Source of the DNA: an uncultured Porphyromonadaceae bacterium
GTDB taxonomy: Bacteria; Bacteroidota; Bacteroidia; Bacteroidales; Muribaculaceae
DNA length: 64,000 nucleotides
Direction of reading: 5' to 3'
Assembly: GCA_947175425.1 (NCBI GenBank)
Contig: CAMWMR010000008.1
Location: 1-64,000, forward strand
The position numbers and the translations under genes are program-made. The notes beneath the pieces were generated by a model. The model was given only the letters and a program-made list of their open reading frames with translations, was not told the DNA's origin and searched no databases. Below, piece after piece: positions 63,470 through 64,000 of the stretch. How positions within the stretch are numbered: position 1 is the first letter of the stretch; each line of letters starts with the position of its first letter.

Positions 63470-64000
63470 TGTTACAACGACTACGACGATCGCTCGCAGT
63501 GATTTTCTTCGTATTAATTACCCTGCTCTTCCTTGATTTTACGGGTACAATACACCGCTGGTTCGGTTGGATGGCTAAAATCCAGTTCCTTCCGGCACTT
63601 CTGGCACTCAATGCAGGGGTAATCCTGTTTCTCGTGGGAATAACTCTTGTATTTGGACGTGTATATTGCTCTGTAATATGCCCCTTGGGAGTTATGCAGG
63701 ACGGTTTCGGGCTGCTAGGAAAAAAAGTGAAGAAGAATCGCTACAGCTATTCCAAACCCAAAACAATCCTGAGGTATACGCTGCTCGCACTAATGGCAGC
63801 AGCAATTATTTTGGGAGTTAATTCATTTGTAGCACTGCTGGCACCCTACAGCGCATACGGACGCATAGCACAAAGCTTTTTGGCTCCTGTATGGCAATGG
63901 GGCAACAACATGCTTGCCGTATGGGCGGAGGCTCACGAGAGTTATGCGTTCTATACCGTGGACATATGGCTCAAGGGAGGTATCACTCTCGGTGTGGCGG
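63470..64000 (+). CDS. Membrane 4Fe-4S protein (NapH/NosR/CcoG-like), N-terminal part
   Basis: The frame runs from the ATG at 63470 to the window end (177 residues seen, incomplete). There are at least three hydrophobic helices (about 9-27, 41-62 and 100-125). The motif FGRVYCSVICPLGVMQDG (CxxxCP) matches the transmembrane polyferredoxin family of NapH, NosR and RdxA/CcoG, in which this Cys pair precedes ferredoxin-type clusters farther on. It may pass electrons from the quinone pool to a periplasmic or membrane partner. The ferredoxin domain expected downstream is outside the window, so the subfamily cannot be set. Confidence 0.75.

Noticed and set aside
1-64000. CRISPR arrays, insertion sequences or prophage genes
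   Set aside because: No regularly spaced repeats, transposase or phage structural genes were seen in reading the window and its translations.

Overview
The window reads as chromosomal DNA of a gut-type Bacteroidales, perhaps Muribaculaceae. The evidence is -7 boxes of the TAnnTTTG type before many genes, a SusC/SusD pair with a hybrid two-component sensor, a bifunctional LpxC/FabZ fusion, an ExbB-ExbD-ExbD-TonB cluster, and a capsular polysaccharide locus headed by a NusG-like UpxY. Shine-Dalgarno sites are not a useful guide to starts here. Several starts were moved downstream because they then fall at ATGA overlaps with the preceding gene. The family-level assignment is inference; the phylum and order are well supported.

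Layout. 1-13.5 kb (+): the TonB energising complex (ExbB fragment, two ExbD, TonB), a TonB-dependent receptor, a SurA-like isomerase, an OstA/LptA-like protein, an acyltransferase, a metallophosphoesterase, Tex and a divergent FolK. 13.5-18.9 kb (-): PASTA protein, RluD, AroE, YeiH-type transporter and ComEC, packed with overlaps. 19-24.1 kb (-): an unrecognised gene, a DUF695-like gene, RNase P RNA, and lpxA, lpxC-fabZ and lpxD for lipid A. 24.2-30.8 kb (-): tRNA-Gly, a CPBP protease, TrmN6-like methyltransferase, CapA-like protein, FolD, Ffh, PanD and PanC. 30.9-34.2 kb: ZIP transporter, esterase and catalase.

34.2-50.0 kb is a complete fructan utilisation locus: SusC, SusD, a DUF4960 lipoprotein and a LamG-GH32 enzyme (-), a hybrid two-component regulator with a periplasmic sugar-binding domain (-), and a second GH32, an MFS sugar importer and a PfkB fructokinase (+). 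Its content matches the Bacteroides thetaiotaomicron BT1754-BT1765 fructan locus. Polymer binding and import, periplasmic hydrolysis, sensing, inner-membrane uptake and phosphorylation are all present.

50.1-62.9 kb (-) is a capsular or surface polysaccharide locus: upxY, an unrecognised gene in the upxZ position, a UDP-sugar dehydrogenase, Wzx, Wzy, three glycosyltransferases, the remnant of an acyltransferase 3, a cytidylyltransferase, a 4Fe-4S F420-dehydrogenase-beta-like protein, LicD, an initiating phosphoglycosyl transferase and a DegT aminotransferase. Immediately upstream of upxY is a 200-bp segment bounded by two 17-bp inverted repeats (62861-62877 and 63044-63060) containing a consensus-like -7 box. 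In this assembly the box points away from upxY. I read this as a phase-variable invertible promoter in its OFF state. It is the most interesting feature of the window. The right edge holds the start of a membrane 4Fe-4S (NapH/NosR-like) protein.
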